From positions 1 to 31,505 of the forward strand of contig JBDTMC010000025.1 in NCBI GenBank assembly GCA_039934475.1: DNA of 31,505 bases, read 5' to 3'. The position numbers and the translations under genes are program-made. A model generated the notes under the pieces. That model made no database searches, was not told the DNA's origin, and saw nothing but the letters and a program-made list of their open reading frames with translations. This DNA is from JBDTMC01 sp039934475 (GTDB taxonomy: Bacteria > Acidobacteriota > Terriglobia > Bryobacterales > Bryobacteraceae). Below, one piece after another: positions 6,720-15,630 of this stretch (positions within the stretch are counted from its first letter, which is position 1; each line of letters opens with the position of its first letter).

Positions 6720-9700
6720 ATGAGTACAAACGGTCCGAACGATATCGCAATTATCGGCATGGCGTGTGTCTATCCCGGAGCGGAGGACTTTCATCGCTAT
6801 TGGGAGAACATCGTCCAGAAGGTTTGCGCCATCGGCGACCCTCCTCCGGACTGGGAAGCGGAGCTCTTCTGGGATCCGAATTCGAAGCAGATTGACCGCA
6901 CGTACTGCAAGCGCGGCGGGTGGCTCGGCCCCCTCGCCTCCTTCGAACCCTTCACGTTCGGCATCATGCCGGCGGCGGTCGATGGCGCTGAGACCGATCA
7001 CTTCATGGCCCTTCAGGCGGCCCACGACGCCCTACAGGACTCGGCGCTGAAGAACCTCGACGAAGTCAAACATCGCACCGCCGTCATCGTCGGCCGGGGC
7101 ACCTACATCAACCGCGGCAACGGCGCGGCGCTTCAGCAGAGCGTGATGGTGGAGGGCGTCATTCGCGTCCTGCGGCAGTTACATCCGGAGCACTCCGAAG
7201 AAGAGCTGGCGCTGATCAAGAAAGAGTTGCAGAAGACCGCTCCACCCTTCCACGCCGATACGGCAGCGGGCCTGGTCCCCAATATCATCACCGGTCGCAT
7301 CTGTAACCGCCTCGACCTGATGGGGCCGAACTACCTGATCGACGCGGCTTGCGCATCGTCCCTGGTGGCCCTGGAAATGGCGTCTCGCGAACTGCGCGAC
7401 GGGCGCTGCGATCTCGCGATTGCCGGCGGCGTCCATTCCAGCACCTCGCCGGTGCTGATGATGATCTTCAGCAACCTCGGCGCACTCTCCAAAACCGGTA
7501 ACATGAAGCCGTTCGACGAGAGCGCCGATGGGACGCTGCTCGGTGAAGGCGTGGGCATGGTCGTCTTGAAGCGCCTGGCGGATGCGGAGAAAGCGGGCGA
7601 CAAGATCTACGCCGTTCTCAAAGGCATCGGCATCGCCAGCGATGGCAAGGCGGCCGGTGTACTCGCGCCCCGTCCCGAGGGCCAGGAGACGGCCTTGCAG
7701 CGCGCCTATCAAGAGGCCGGTGTCGATCCCTCCACCATCGGCTTGCTGGAAGCGCACGGCACGTCCACTACGCTCGGCGACGTCGTGGAGATGGACTCGC
7801 TGCGGCGCGTCTTTGGCGACCGCACTACGGAATCGCCGCGCTGCGCCATCGGTTCGGTGAAGAGCATGATCTCCCACACCGTACCGGCATCCGGCATGGC
7901 GGGCTTGATCAAGGCCGTGATGTCCCTGCATCACAAAGTGCTGCCGCCCACGCTGAGCGTGGATAAGGTGAACCCGAAGCTGCGGCTGGAAGGTTCCAAC
8001 ATCTACATAAATACCGAGACACGGCCGTGGATTCATGGCACCGAAAAGCATCCACGGCGCGCCGGCATCAACGCGTTTGGATTCGGCGGCATCAACGCTC
8101 ACGCCATCGTCGAAGAGTACACCGGACCCAACCAGGCGCCCTGGTATCTGCACCATTGGGATAGCGAGTTGTTCGTCTTCTCCGGCGCCACACGCGAGGA
8201 GATGATCGCCGAGGCGAAGCGCGTCCAAGCGATGCTGCAGCAGAAGACCGGCGTCAACCTGAAGAACCTCGCGTGGACCTTGAATGTCCATAAGGGTGTG
8301 GGCGAGGTGCGCTTGTGTATTGTCGGCAAGTCGCAGGAAGACTTGCTGGCGAAACTGGAACGCGCGCTGAAGCGCCTCGCCGACGAACGCACCAAGAGCG
8401 TCCGCGACATCGAAGGCATTTACTATTTCAAAGACGGTCTGGCGAAGCAGGGCAAGCTAGCTTTTGTGTTTCCGGGTGAAGGGTCGCAGTACCGCAACAT
8501 GCTGGCCGACCTCTGCATCCACTTCCCGGAAGTACGCCGCGTCTTCGACCTGATGGACCGCGCCTACGAAACCACCAGCCGCAATTACCTGCCGAGCGAT
8601 GTGATCTTCCCCTGCCCTCTTGGATCTCCGAGTTGGGAGCGACTGTTCAACATGGACTCCGGCGCGGAGACCGTCTTCTGCGCCAACCAGGCGATGTATG
8701 CGCTCTTTGAAAAGCTCGGACTCAAGGCCGATGCGATGGTGGGCCACAGCACCGGAGAACATTCCGCGCTGCTCGCCTCCGACACCGTGCAGGCGCATAC
8801 CGATGCGGAGATGATCGAGCACATCCTGGGTGTCTATAGCGTGTTCGATTCGCTGAACCGTATCTCTGGAATCCCTGAAGCGGTTCTGCTGGCGATCGCC
8901 GGAGCCGACCATAAGATGATGGAGAAGAAAGTGGCCGAGAGCGGTGGCGAACTGTATACGGCACTCGACAACTGCGTCCATCAACTGGTGATTTGCGGCA
9001 AGGAGAAAGTGATCGACGGCTTGATGAAGGAGCTGTCCACAACGCCGGCAATTTGCCAGAAGCTGCCGTTCTCGCGCGCCTATCACACACCCTGGTTCGA
9101 AGTATTCAGCAAGCCTTTGAAGCTCCACTTTGACAGGCTGCGGATCAGCAAGCCGGCGGTGTCGTTGTATTCGTGCGTAACCACCGAGGGCTACCCCGAA
9201 GACCCGGAAGAGATCCGCAGGCTGGCCAGCGTGCAATGGTCCAGCACTGTGCGCTTCCGCGAGACCACTGAGCGAATGTACGCCGAAGGCGTGCGCCTGT
9301 TTGTCGAGGTGGGTCCGAAGAGCAATCTCACAGGCTTCATCGACGACACGCTGCGCGGCAAGCAGTACATGGCGATCCCGAGCAACGTATCGCACCGTTC
9401 GGGCACCGTGCAATTGCACCACATGTTAGGGCAGTTGGTCGCCCACGGCATTACCCCGAAGCTGGAAGCGCTCTATGAGCGGCGCGCGCCGCGGCACGTG
9501 GATGAGGTTCCCAAGGTGAAGCGGCGGATGGAGTTGAAGACCGGGATTCAGCCGCTGCGCATTGGCGATGATTTCAAGTTGCCGGCGAAGACGAAACCGG
9601 TTGTGGCTGCAGTCGCGCCGCCGCCGGTGGCCGTCCCCGTTCCTGTTCCCCTTCCCGCCCCTGTTCCCGTTCCCGTTCCCGTTCCGGTGGCCGCTGCGCC

Positions 9701-11570
9701 GGTAGCACCCATGGATCCGCGACAGGCCCTGATGCAGGAGCACATGCGGACCATGGAGCAATTCATGCGCACGCAGCAGCAGGTGATGTCCACCTATCTC
9801 GGCTCGCGTCAGGCACCTCCTCCGATTGCGCCCCCGCGGGTCAATGGCGCGCCTGCCGCACCGCCTGCGCCGGCGCAGGTGAAGAAGCGTCCCTTCTTCC
9901 AACAAATAGTGGAGAACACGCCAGGCGCGAAAGCCGTTGCCCGTCATACGTTCTCTCGCGAACGGGAGATCATCTTCGAACATCACACGCTGGGCTTGGA
10001 CGTTTCACAGGACGATCCCACGCTGCGCGGCATGCCGATGGTGCCACTTACGGTGACCATGGAGATCCTCGCCGAAGGCGGCGCGATCCTTCATCCGGGC
10101 AAGGTGCTGACAGGCATGCGCGACGTGCGCGCTACGCGCTGGATCACGCTTGAGAAGCCGGGCTTCACGCTGGAAATGACTGCGATTCAAAAAGGTCCCG
10201 GTCAGGTTCACGTGGCGCTGCGCGAAGCGGGACCGGCCAACGCCCTGCGGCCGATCTTCGCGGAAGCCGTTTGCCTCTATGCCGACCGCTATCCCGATGC
10301 CGGGCCGCCGCTCCCGTTTACTTTGGAAAATGAGCGTGTGTCCACGTGGAAGCCGGAGATACTCTATGCCACCGGCATGTTCCACGACTACATGATGCGC
10401 GGCACCAAGAGCGTGGAGCGCGCCGGACGCAATGGCACCAGCGCCACGCTGGAAGCCCTGCCGCACAACGAACTTTTTACTGACAACCCGAACCCCGACT
10501 TCCTCTTCGACCCGGTGTTGCTGGATGCCGCGGGCCAAGTGGTCGCCTATTGGTTCTGGGAGGCGATTGAGCGCGGCACGGATCTGTTCCCCTATCGCAT
10601 CGCCGCCTTCGACTGCTATGCGCCGGCGCCGCCCACGGGCGCAAAGGTGGAATGCCGCGTTGTCCGCAAGTTTGAAAACGACATGATGATCCACTCCGAT
10701 ATCGAGGTGCTGGATCGGTCGGGCAAAGTCTACTACCGGTTGACGACGTGGGAAACCCGGCGCTTCCCACAGCCGCCGCGCTTCCTCGCGCTGCGCGTGA
10801 ACCCGCGCCAATCACTGGTCGGTGAACCGTGGACCGCACCAGTGTCCGGGTTGCCTGCGACATGCGTCCGCCTCAACGATCTATCCACTGACTTCCTGGA
10901 AGCCTCGCACGGCATTTGGCTGAAGGCTCTGGCGTACCTCGCATTGAGCCGCCGTGAACGCGCCGAATTCGACGCCATGAACGGTCCCGCAAAGCGGCGC
11001 ATGGATTGGGTATTGGGCCGCTGCGCCGCCAAAGATGCGGTGCGTCTGTTGATCAAAGAGAAGTACGGCGTACAGCTGTGCGCGGCAGACGTGGAGATCA
11101 CAAGCGACGCCAAGGGACGGCCTCTGGTGAGCGGCACTTGGAAGGATACACTGAAGGCCGACCCGGTTGTTTCCATCACTCACACCAACGGAGTGGCCGG
11201 CGCTATCGCGGCGTTGGGATCAGCGACACGGGTGGGCTTCGACCTGGAATTCCTGGCGCATCGTCCGGAAGGCTTCGAAACCATCGCCTTCGCGGAGACC
11301 GAGCGCGAGTGGTTGACTACGCTGCCCCAGGCCAATCGCGACGAGTGGAGCATGCGCTTGTGGTGCGCCAAGGAAGCAGTAGCCAAGTCGCTTGGGGAAG
11401 GCCTCACGCACGGGCTGCAATCGGTGCGAATGAAGTCTGTGGAATTGGATCACGGGCGCGTTCACATGGTAGTAGAGTTCCCGCCCTTCGCAGGCAAAAC
11501 GATGATGGCGCATACGTATCGCGAGGGCGACGCAGTGACGGCAGTGGTGATTGAGCAGGAGTCGCGCTGA
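6720..11570 (+). CDS. KS-AT-DH-PPTase polyketide/fatty-acid-type synthase without a visible ACP or KR
   Basis: A 1616-residue multidomain synthase. The ATG at 6720 has GGAG five bases upstream and opens directly into the ketosynthase (NDIAIIGMACVYPG). KS: Cys211 in DAACASS, His346 in EAHGTST, His386 in SMISHTVPASG, so the Cys-His-His triad is complete although the last motif departs from the usual KSNIGH. AT: FVFPGEGSQY, Ser677 in GHSTGEH, His789 in AYHTP. A Pro/Val linker (about 970-1000) and a Met/Gln-rich helix follow. A hotdog dehydratase-like region comes next, with His1089 in HHTLG, the motif GMPMVPLTVTMEILAEGG, and Asp1269 in FDPVLLDAAGQ. The C-terminus is an Sfp-type phosphopantetheinyl transferase with Asp1508/Glu1510 (VGFDLEF) and WCAKEA (1548-1553). 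I find no ACP serine motif and no Rossmann KR, so these must be supplied in trans. Its product is unknown; a lipid or polyunsaturated/aryl-type chain is a guess. It heads the operon. Confidence 0.87.
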   Translation: MSTNGPNDIAIIGMACVYPGAEDFHRYWENIVQKVCAIGDPPPDWEAELFWDPNSKQIDRTYCKRGGWLGPLASFEPFTFGIMPAAVDGAETDHFMALQAAHDALQDSALKNLDEVKHRTAVIVGRGTYINRGNGAALQQSVMVEGVIRVLRQLHPEHSEEELALIKKELQKTAPPFHADTAAGLVPNIITGRICNRLDLMGPNYLIDAACASSLVALEMASRELRDGRCDLAIAGGVHSSTSPVLMMIFSNLGALSKTGNMKPFDESADGTLLGEGVGMVVLKRLADAEKAGDKIYAVLKGIGIASDGKAAGVLAPRPEGQETALQRAYQEAGVDPSTIGLLEAHGTSTTLGDVVEMDSLRRVFGDRTTESPRCAIGSVKSMISHTVPASGMAGLIKAVMSLHHKVLPPTLSVDKVNPKLRLEGSNIYINTETRPWIHGTEKHPRRAGINAFGFGGINAHAIVEEYTGPNQAPWYLHHWDSELFVFSGATREEMIAEAKRVQAMLQQKTGVNLKNLAWTLNVHKGVGEVRLCIVGKSQEDLLAKLERALKRLADERTKSVRDIEGIYYFKDGLAKQGKLAFVFPGEGSQYRNMLADLCIHFPEVRRVFDLMDRAYETTSRNYLPSDVIFPCPLGSPSWERLFNMDSGAETVFCANQAMYALFEKLGLKADAMVGHSTGEHSALLASDTVQAHTDAEMIEHILGVYSVFDSLNRISGIPEAVLLAIAGADHKMMEKKVAESGGELYTALDNCVHQLVICGKEKVIDGLMKELSTTPAICQKLPFSRAYHTPWFEVFSKPLKLHFDRLRISKPAVSLYSCVTTEGYPEDPEEIRRLASVQWSSTVRFRETTERMYAEGVRLFVEVGPKSNLTGFIDDTLRGKQYMAIPSNVSHRSGTVQLHHMLGQLVAHGITPKLEALYERRAPRHVDEVPKVKRRMELKTGIQPLRIGDDFKLPAKTKPVVAAVAPPPVAVPVPVPLPAPVPVPVPVPVAAAPVAPMDPRQALMQEHMRTMEQFMRTQQQVMSTYLGSRQAPPPIAPPRVNGAPAAPPAPAQVKKRPFFQQIVENTPGAKAVARHTFSREREIIFEHHTLGLDVSQDDPTLRGMPMVPLTVTMEILAEGGAILHPGKVLTGMRDVRATRWITLEKPGFTLEMTAIQKGPGQVHVALREAGPANALRPIFAEAVCLYADRYPDAGPPLPFTLENERVSTWKPEILYATGMFHDYMMRGTKSVERAGRNGTSATLEALPHNELFTDNPNPDFLFDPVLLDAAGQVVAYWFWEAIERGTDLFPYRIAAFDCYAPAPPTGAKVECRVVRKFENDMMIHSDIEVLDRSGKVYYRLTTWETRRFPQPPRFLALRVNPRQSLVGEPWTAPVSGLPATCVRLNDLSTDFLEASHGIWLKALAYLALSRRERAEFDAMNGPAKRRMDWVLGRCAAKDAVRLLIKEKYGVQLCAADVEITSDAKGRPLVSGTWKDTLKADPVVSITHTNGVAGAIAALGSATRVGFDLEFLAHRPEGFETIAFAETEREWLTTLPQANRDEWSMRLWCAKEAVAKSLGEGLTHGLQSVRMKSVELDHGRVHMVVEFPPFAGKTMMAHTYREGDAVTAVVIEQESR
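9634..9689 (+). repeat. Degenerate GTTCCC hexanucleotide tandem repeat
   Basis: About nine tandem units of a GTTCCC-type hexamer, four of them near-perfect at 9662-9685, sit inside the synthase gene and encode an alternating Val-Pro linker between the AT domain and the Met/Gln-rich helix. Such units can expand or contract by polymerase slippage without breaking frame, because each is two codons. The codons are unusually uniform compared with the surrounding gene. Confidence 0.8.
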
Positions 11571-12988
11571 TGACAGAGCGGCAATCCGTACCGTTGCCGC
11601 TGCAGTTGTTCTATGCCATCGGAGAAATGCCGATCACTCTGATTCAGGGTCTGATCGGCACGTTCATTCTTTTCTTCTACAGCTCAGTGATGGGATTGCC
11701 GGGAGAGCTCGCCGGGTTGGGCGTCAGCGCCGGCCTGGTGGTGGACGCGCTGCTTGACCCGTATATCGGATTTCGTTCGGACCGCAGCCAGTTGAGGTTA
11801 GGACGCCGCCAGAGCTTTATGCTCTTCGGCGCAATCGGCACAGGCCCGCTGTTCTTTCTGCTCATGAACCCGCCGCAGGGCATGACTCAGACGATGTTGT
11901 TCACCTGGCTGTTGTTGACGTCGATCGCCTTCCGATTTTGCGCCGCCACCTATCGCATTCCGTACTTGAGCCTGGGAGCGGAGATGACGACGGACTACGA
12001 TCTGCGGACGCGCGTCATCGCCATCCGCTCGTTGTTCGGACTCACCGGCCTGTTGATGGGCAACGCACTGCCCTTCATTTTGTTCTTTGCCAAAACCACC
12101 GACGGCAGCGACCCGAAGCTGCAATATGCAGGCTATCCGAAGATGGGCCTGGCGTTCGGCGCGTTGATGACTGTGTGCGGCATCGTCGCGGTTTTTGGCA
12201 CGCAATCGCGCAAGACCTTCGGCAGTCCCAATGCGGAGCACGAAGGCGTGGGCCACTTTTTTCGCGGCCTCTGGATCTTCCTCAAGAACCGGCAGTTCCG
12301 CACACTGCTCGGTGCGTTCGCGCTGTTCATGCTCGCCGTCGTCGTCAACTTCAGCCTCGTGGTGCACTACCTCAAGTGGTATGCGAAGATCGCGAATCCA
12401 CGTGCCCTGAGCGGCATTCAAGCAAGCTTCGCGATTGGCGCCGTGGTCGGTGTGGTGGCCTGGATATGGATCTCCAAACGCGGCGAAAAGCGCAACCTGC
12501 TGATGGGTTCCACACTCTGTCTGAGCGTTCTGCTGATGTGTACCGCCATCTTCGTGGGAGAAGGGACGCTGATGGGCACCGGCGATTTCCGGCCGTTGCT
12601 GATCGGCAATTTCGTGGCGGGGCTCTTCGCCAGCGCCCTATGGGTGCTTCCGTTTTCGATGATGGCCGATGTGGCTGATGAAGACCAGTTACTCTCCGGC
12701 GTGCGGCGCGAAGGCACTATGTTCGGCATCATGAACTTCGGCGAGAAGCTGGCCGTAGGAGGTGCGCTTCAGTTAAGCGGACTTCTACTCAGCCGGTTCG
12801 TCCACTTGCAACCGGGTTCAGAAGCGCAGACTGCCGAAACCATCCACCGTATTGGCATCTCCTATGGATTTGTTTCCGGCGGACTGCTGATGGCCTCGGC
12901 ACTGCTGATGATCTTCTACACACTGAACCGCAAGCGTGTGGCCGAGATTCAGGAACAATTAAAGCTGCCGGTATCCGAGGTCCAATGA
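11570..12988 (+). CDS. MFS transporter, GPH/MelB-like (MFS_2) family
   Basis: A 472-residue, roughly twelve-helix transporter. Its ATG overlaps the synthase stop by one base (TGATG), so the two are translationally coupled. Family marks are VDALLDPYIGFRSDR in helix 2 and loop 2-3, equivalent to the cation-site Asp pair and DP-x-x-G of MelB; PYLSLGAEMTTDYDLRTRV in the 4-5 region; and ADVADEDQLLSGVRREGTMF in the 10-11 region. MelB relatives carry sugars with Na+ or H+, while eukaryotic relatives (MFSD2) carry lysolipids. Here, coupling to a synthase suggests export or import of its product or a precursor; that is inference. The helices look intact and no frameshift is seen. Confidence 0.88.
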   Translation: MTERQSVPLPLQLFYAIGEMPITLIQGLIGTFILFFYSSVMGLPGELAGLGVSAGLVVDALLDPYIGFRSDRSQLRLGRRQSFMLFGAIGTGPLFFLLMNPPQGMTQTMLFTWLLLTSIAFRFCAATYRIPYLSLGAEMTTDYDLRTRVIAIRSLFGLTGLLMGNALPFILFFAKTTDGSDPKLQYAGYPKMGLAFGALMTVCGIVAVFGTQSRKTFGSPNAEHEGVGHFFRGLWIFLKNRQFRTLLGAFALFMLAVVVNFSLVVHYLKWYAKIANPRALSGIQASFAIGAVVGVVAWIWISKRGEKRNLLMGSTLCLSVLLMCTAIFVGEGTLMGTGDFRPLLIGNFVAGLFASALWVLPFSMMADVADEDQLLSGVRREGTMFGIMNFGEKLAVGGALQLSGLLLSRFVHLQPGSEAQTAETIHRIGISYGFVSGGLLMASALLMIFYTLNRKRVAEIQEQLKLPVSEVQ

Positions 12989-13780
12989 ATGAGCGCGCGG
13001 CACATCACGATGTTGGCGATGGCACTGTTTGTGCCCACTACGCCGGCTGTGGGCGCCCATCATATTCTTTCCCACCTGCATCGCTCCTCAGGCCGCCAGC
13101 GCCGGGTGTACACCAACGACATCTTCACCATCGATCCCGGAACAGTGGAGATGGAGTTCGGCGTCAATACCGGTAGCGATCTCACCACCATCCCGACCGT
13201 ATTGAAATATGAGCCGGACACCGACTTCTTCCTCTTCCACCAGACGGAGTTCAGCTTCTCCTCGGACACCATGACGCGCTACCTGCCGGGTGAGCACCCG
13301 GTGTTGCAGTTCGCCGATCAGCAGTCCATCGCCGTCCTGCGTCCAGTATTTCAACGGCAGACGGTGAGCTTCGCAATCCAACCTCAGGTGACATTCTTCG
13401 TGCGCGGTGAGGAGGCCGCCCGGTGGGGAGGCGCGTTCCTCGGTGGATGGGCAAAAGCGCGTAACTCCGTCGTCGGCTCAATCACCTGGAGCGCCACTAC
13501 GCGCGCCTCGGACGCCAACCCGGCGCACGAGTATGACTACGAACTGACGTATACGCGCGGCCTGTCGAAGCGATGGTCGGCGTTGCTGGACGCCTCGTGG
13601 TCGCAGCCGGCGCGGCAGACGCAGTTCGGATATCTGGCCGAAGGGATTCTATTCAAGGTGAGCGACCGGCTGACGTTGGATGCGGCGATCCGGGAGCAGG
13701 ACATTGGCACCGGAAATATGCACCCGCACTTCGCCGGCGGCTTTGTCTTCAATTTTGGCCGCATTGGGCGCCGCCACTAG
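12989..13780 (+). CDS. Exported, probably outer-membrane beta-barrel protein
   Basis: A 263-residue protein of unknown function. The ATG at 12989 starts on the base after the transporter stop. The first 23 residues (MLAMALFVPTTPAVGA) look like a signal peptide. The rest is made of alternating polar/hydrophobic strands: VEMEFGVNTG, TEFSFSSDT, SFAIQPQVTFFV, SVVGSITWSATT, YDYELTYTRGL, ending in GGFVFNFGRIGRRH. The pattern resembles transporter/MetA-pathway type barrels (Phenol_MetA_deg-like), but the terminal residue is not the usual Phe. Its place directly after the synthase and transporter suggests a surface step for the product. Function is inferred from position only. Confidence 0.7.
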   Translation: MSARHITMLAMALFVPTTPAVGAHHILSHLHRSSGRQRRVYTNDIFTIDPGTVEMEFGVNTGSDLTTIPTVLKYEPDTDFFLFHQTEFSFSSDTMTRYLPGEHPVLQFADQQSIAVLRPVFQRQTVSFAIQPQVTFFVRGEEAARWGGAFLGGWAKARNSVVGSITWSATTRASDANPAHEYDYELTYTRGLSKRWSALLDASWSQPARQTQFGYLAEGILFKVSDRLTLDAAIREQDIGTGNMHPHFAGGFVFNFGRIGRRH

Positions 13781-13813
13781 GTATAGTACAGAGAGAACGA
13801 GGAGGATCGAGCG

Positions 13814-14761
13814 ATGAATCGACGATCATTTGTTGGCGCCGGTCTCACTGGAGCCGCGCTCAGCACGACGGCGCTCCCGGCGCCCAAGGCAGGCGATATA
13901 CCGACGCGCGTCTTCGGCAAAACCGGGGCCCGCATCACGATGATCGGACAGGCCGGCGGACGGTTCCCGATGATTTCGTTCGATGAGGCCAAAGCCGTCA
14001 CCTTGCGCGCGGTGGAACTCGGCGTGACCTATTTCGACAATGCCCGCGTGTACTGGGATGGGCGTTCGGAAGAGGTTTACGGCGCGGTGTTGCCGCCGCA
14101 CCGGAAGAATCTGTTCCTCACGTCGAAGAGCATGAGCCGAGACCGTGTCGCGGCCACAGCCGATCTGGAGACATCGCTGCGGACAATGAAGACGGACTAT
14201 CTCGACCTGTGGCAGATTCATGCGGTGAGCACGAAGCAGGAAGTGGATCAGATCTTTGCCCCTGGCGGCGCTATTGAAGCGTTCGAAGCGGCGAAGAAGG
14301 CGGGCAAGTGCCGTTTCTTCGGCTTCACCGGGCATCGCGATCCCGAGGTTCATCTGGAGATGCTGAAGCGATATCAGGGTTACGACACTATCCTGATGCC
14401 GATCAACCCCGCCGATCCGGCGTACCTGAGCTTTGAGAAAATGGTGCTGCCTGTGGCCGTGGAGCGCGGCATGGGAATCCAGGCCATGAAGAGCACCGCG
14501 AACTCGAAACTGTTGCACTCGCTGACGGTGAAGCAGTGCATCAGTTATGTGCTTAGCCTGCCGGTGCATGGCCTGGCGCTGGGATGCACCACCATCGGCC
14601 AGATCGAGGACGATGTCCGGATTGCTTCGGCGTTCCAGAAACTGGGCGACGGCGATCTCTCTTCCATCCGTGCCACAGCGGCGAAGTTCAAAGGTCCAGG
14701 CCTGGAAGACTGGAAGAAAGATACGGAACGAGCCTCGCTCTATACCTACCGCGGCTGCTAA
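13814..14761 (+). CDS. Tat-exported aldo/keto reductase
   Basis: A 315-residue aldo/keto reductase preceded by a twin-arginine signal (NRRSFVGAGLTGAAL, residues 2-16), so it should act outside the cytoplasm unless retained. The catalytic tetrad is present: Asp75 and Tyr80 (YFDNARVYWDG), Lys105 (LFLTSKS) and His136 (LWQIHAV). GLALGCTTIGQIEDDV near the C-terminus fits the NADPH-phosphate region. AGGAGG lies eight bases before the ATG. A 33-base gap separates it from the barrel gene, so it probably belongs to the same transcript; its role there is unclear because exported AKRs lack an obvious NADPH supply. Its stop overlaps the stop of the opposing amidohydrolase by four bases. Confidence 0.88.
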   Translation: MNRRSFVGAGLTGAALSTTALPAPKAGDIPTRVFGKTGARITMIGQAGGRFPMISFDEAKAVTLRAVELGVTYFDNARVYWDGRSEEVYGAVLPPHRKNLFLTSKSMSRDRVAATADLETSLRTMKTDYLDLWQIHAVSTKQEVDQIFAPGGAIEAFEAAKKAGKCRFFGFTGHRDPEVHLEMLKRYQGYDTILMPINPADPAYLSFEKMVLPVAVERGMGIQAMKSTANSKLLHSLTVKQCISYVLSLPVHGLALGCTTIGQIEDDVRIASAFQKLGDGDLSSIRATAAKFKGPGLEDWKKDTERASLYTYRGC

Positions 14762-15630
14762 ACGCCGGTAAGTCCGTACGCCTTGATCGCGTTCGACCAG
14801 AAGAACTTCTCCATGACACGCCGGCCCTTGGCCCAGAAATAGGCGTTCACAATCGCGTGAACGTCGGCATATGGCGCCGCGAGGTCACTTACCGGCCAGT
14901 TACTGGCATAGAGAACGCGATCTTCTCCAAACGTCCGCCAGATCTTATCGATCCGCAGTGTGGCACCCGATTGTCCTACGTCCTGGCGCAAGACGCCGGA
15001 AACCTTGGCGTACACGTTCGGCAGAGGCGCCAGAAGCTTCAAGCCATCCTGGTAAAGGGCGGTGTCGGCTTTTGCGGTAAACGGTTCGAATGGCAGATGG
15101 TCGATGACGATCTTAAGCGAGGGTAGCTTGGAAGCAACATCGGCGACGGCAGCCAGCATCGCCGGACCGCCGATGACATCGAGCGTCAATCCGCCGTCGG
15201 CAAGGGCTTTCAGGCCGTCCGCAGCGGACCGGAGAGCACTTTCGCCCAAGCGAATGCCACGGAATAACGGGTTGCGGCTGAATCGTGCGAGGTTAGCGGC
15301 GAATTCCCGATCAGAGGGCTCCAGATGACCAACAAACCCTTTGATGATTGGGTTATCTTTCGCCAAATCCAGGATCCACTGGTTATCTTCTACCAGCGGA
15401 CTGGCTTCGACAACCACGGTTCCGGCGATGCCGAAAGGCTTGGCCAAGGCTTCGAAATCGCGCGGCAGCACGGTACGGTAGAGGCGAGTTTCGCCGGGTC
15501 CGGGCCAGGGAATGCCCCCGGGTCGCGACGGATCGTAGAAATGCGTATGAGTGTCGATAGAGCGAACATTCTTACTGGCTGCGACGAGCGGCGCGGAGGT
15601 GATTAGTGCAAGAAGTTCGCGTCGGTTCAT
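14758..15630 (-). CDS. Exported amidohydrolase 2 family metal-dependent hydrolase
   Basis: A 290-residue TIM-barrel hydrolase of the amidohydrolase-related (COG3618-like, lactonase) family. The ATG at 15630 is chosen because it forms an ATGA overlap with the stop of the glycosidase gene and has GGAG five bases upstream; an upstream ATG at 15663 would add 11 residues. The N-terminus (MNRRELLALITSAPLVAAS) resembles a Tat or Sec signal. Metal ligands are His28 and His30 in DTHTHFYDP; later barrel strands give VVVEASP, GIRLGE, VIDHLPFEPF and LYASNWPVSD, where Asn takes the place of the Asp found in many relatives but is common in this subgroup. With GH13 next door, a sugar lactone or similar is possible; the substrate is not identifiable. 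Confidence 0.82.
   Translation of the reverse strand: MNRRELLALITSAPLVAASKNVRSIDTHTHFYDPSRPGGIPWPGPGETRLYRTVLPRDFEALAKPFGIAGTVVVEASPLVEDNQWILDLAKDNPIIKGFVGHLEPSDREFAANLARFSRNPLFRGIRLGESALRSAADGLKALADGGLTLDVIGGPAMLAAVADVASKLPSLKIVIDHLPFEPFTAKADTALYQDGLKLLAPLPNVYAKVSGVLRQDVGQSGATLRIDKIWRTFGEDRVLYASNWPVSDLAAPYADVHAIVNAYFWAKGRRVMEKFFWSNAIKAYGLTGV

Noticed and set aside
7179..8291. Long open frame antisense to the synthase gene
   Set aside because: Frame of a high-GC shadow: composition is Arg/His/Gly-rich with no family resemblance, and the opposite strand has clear KS motifs.
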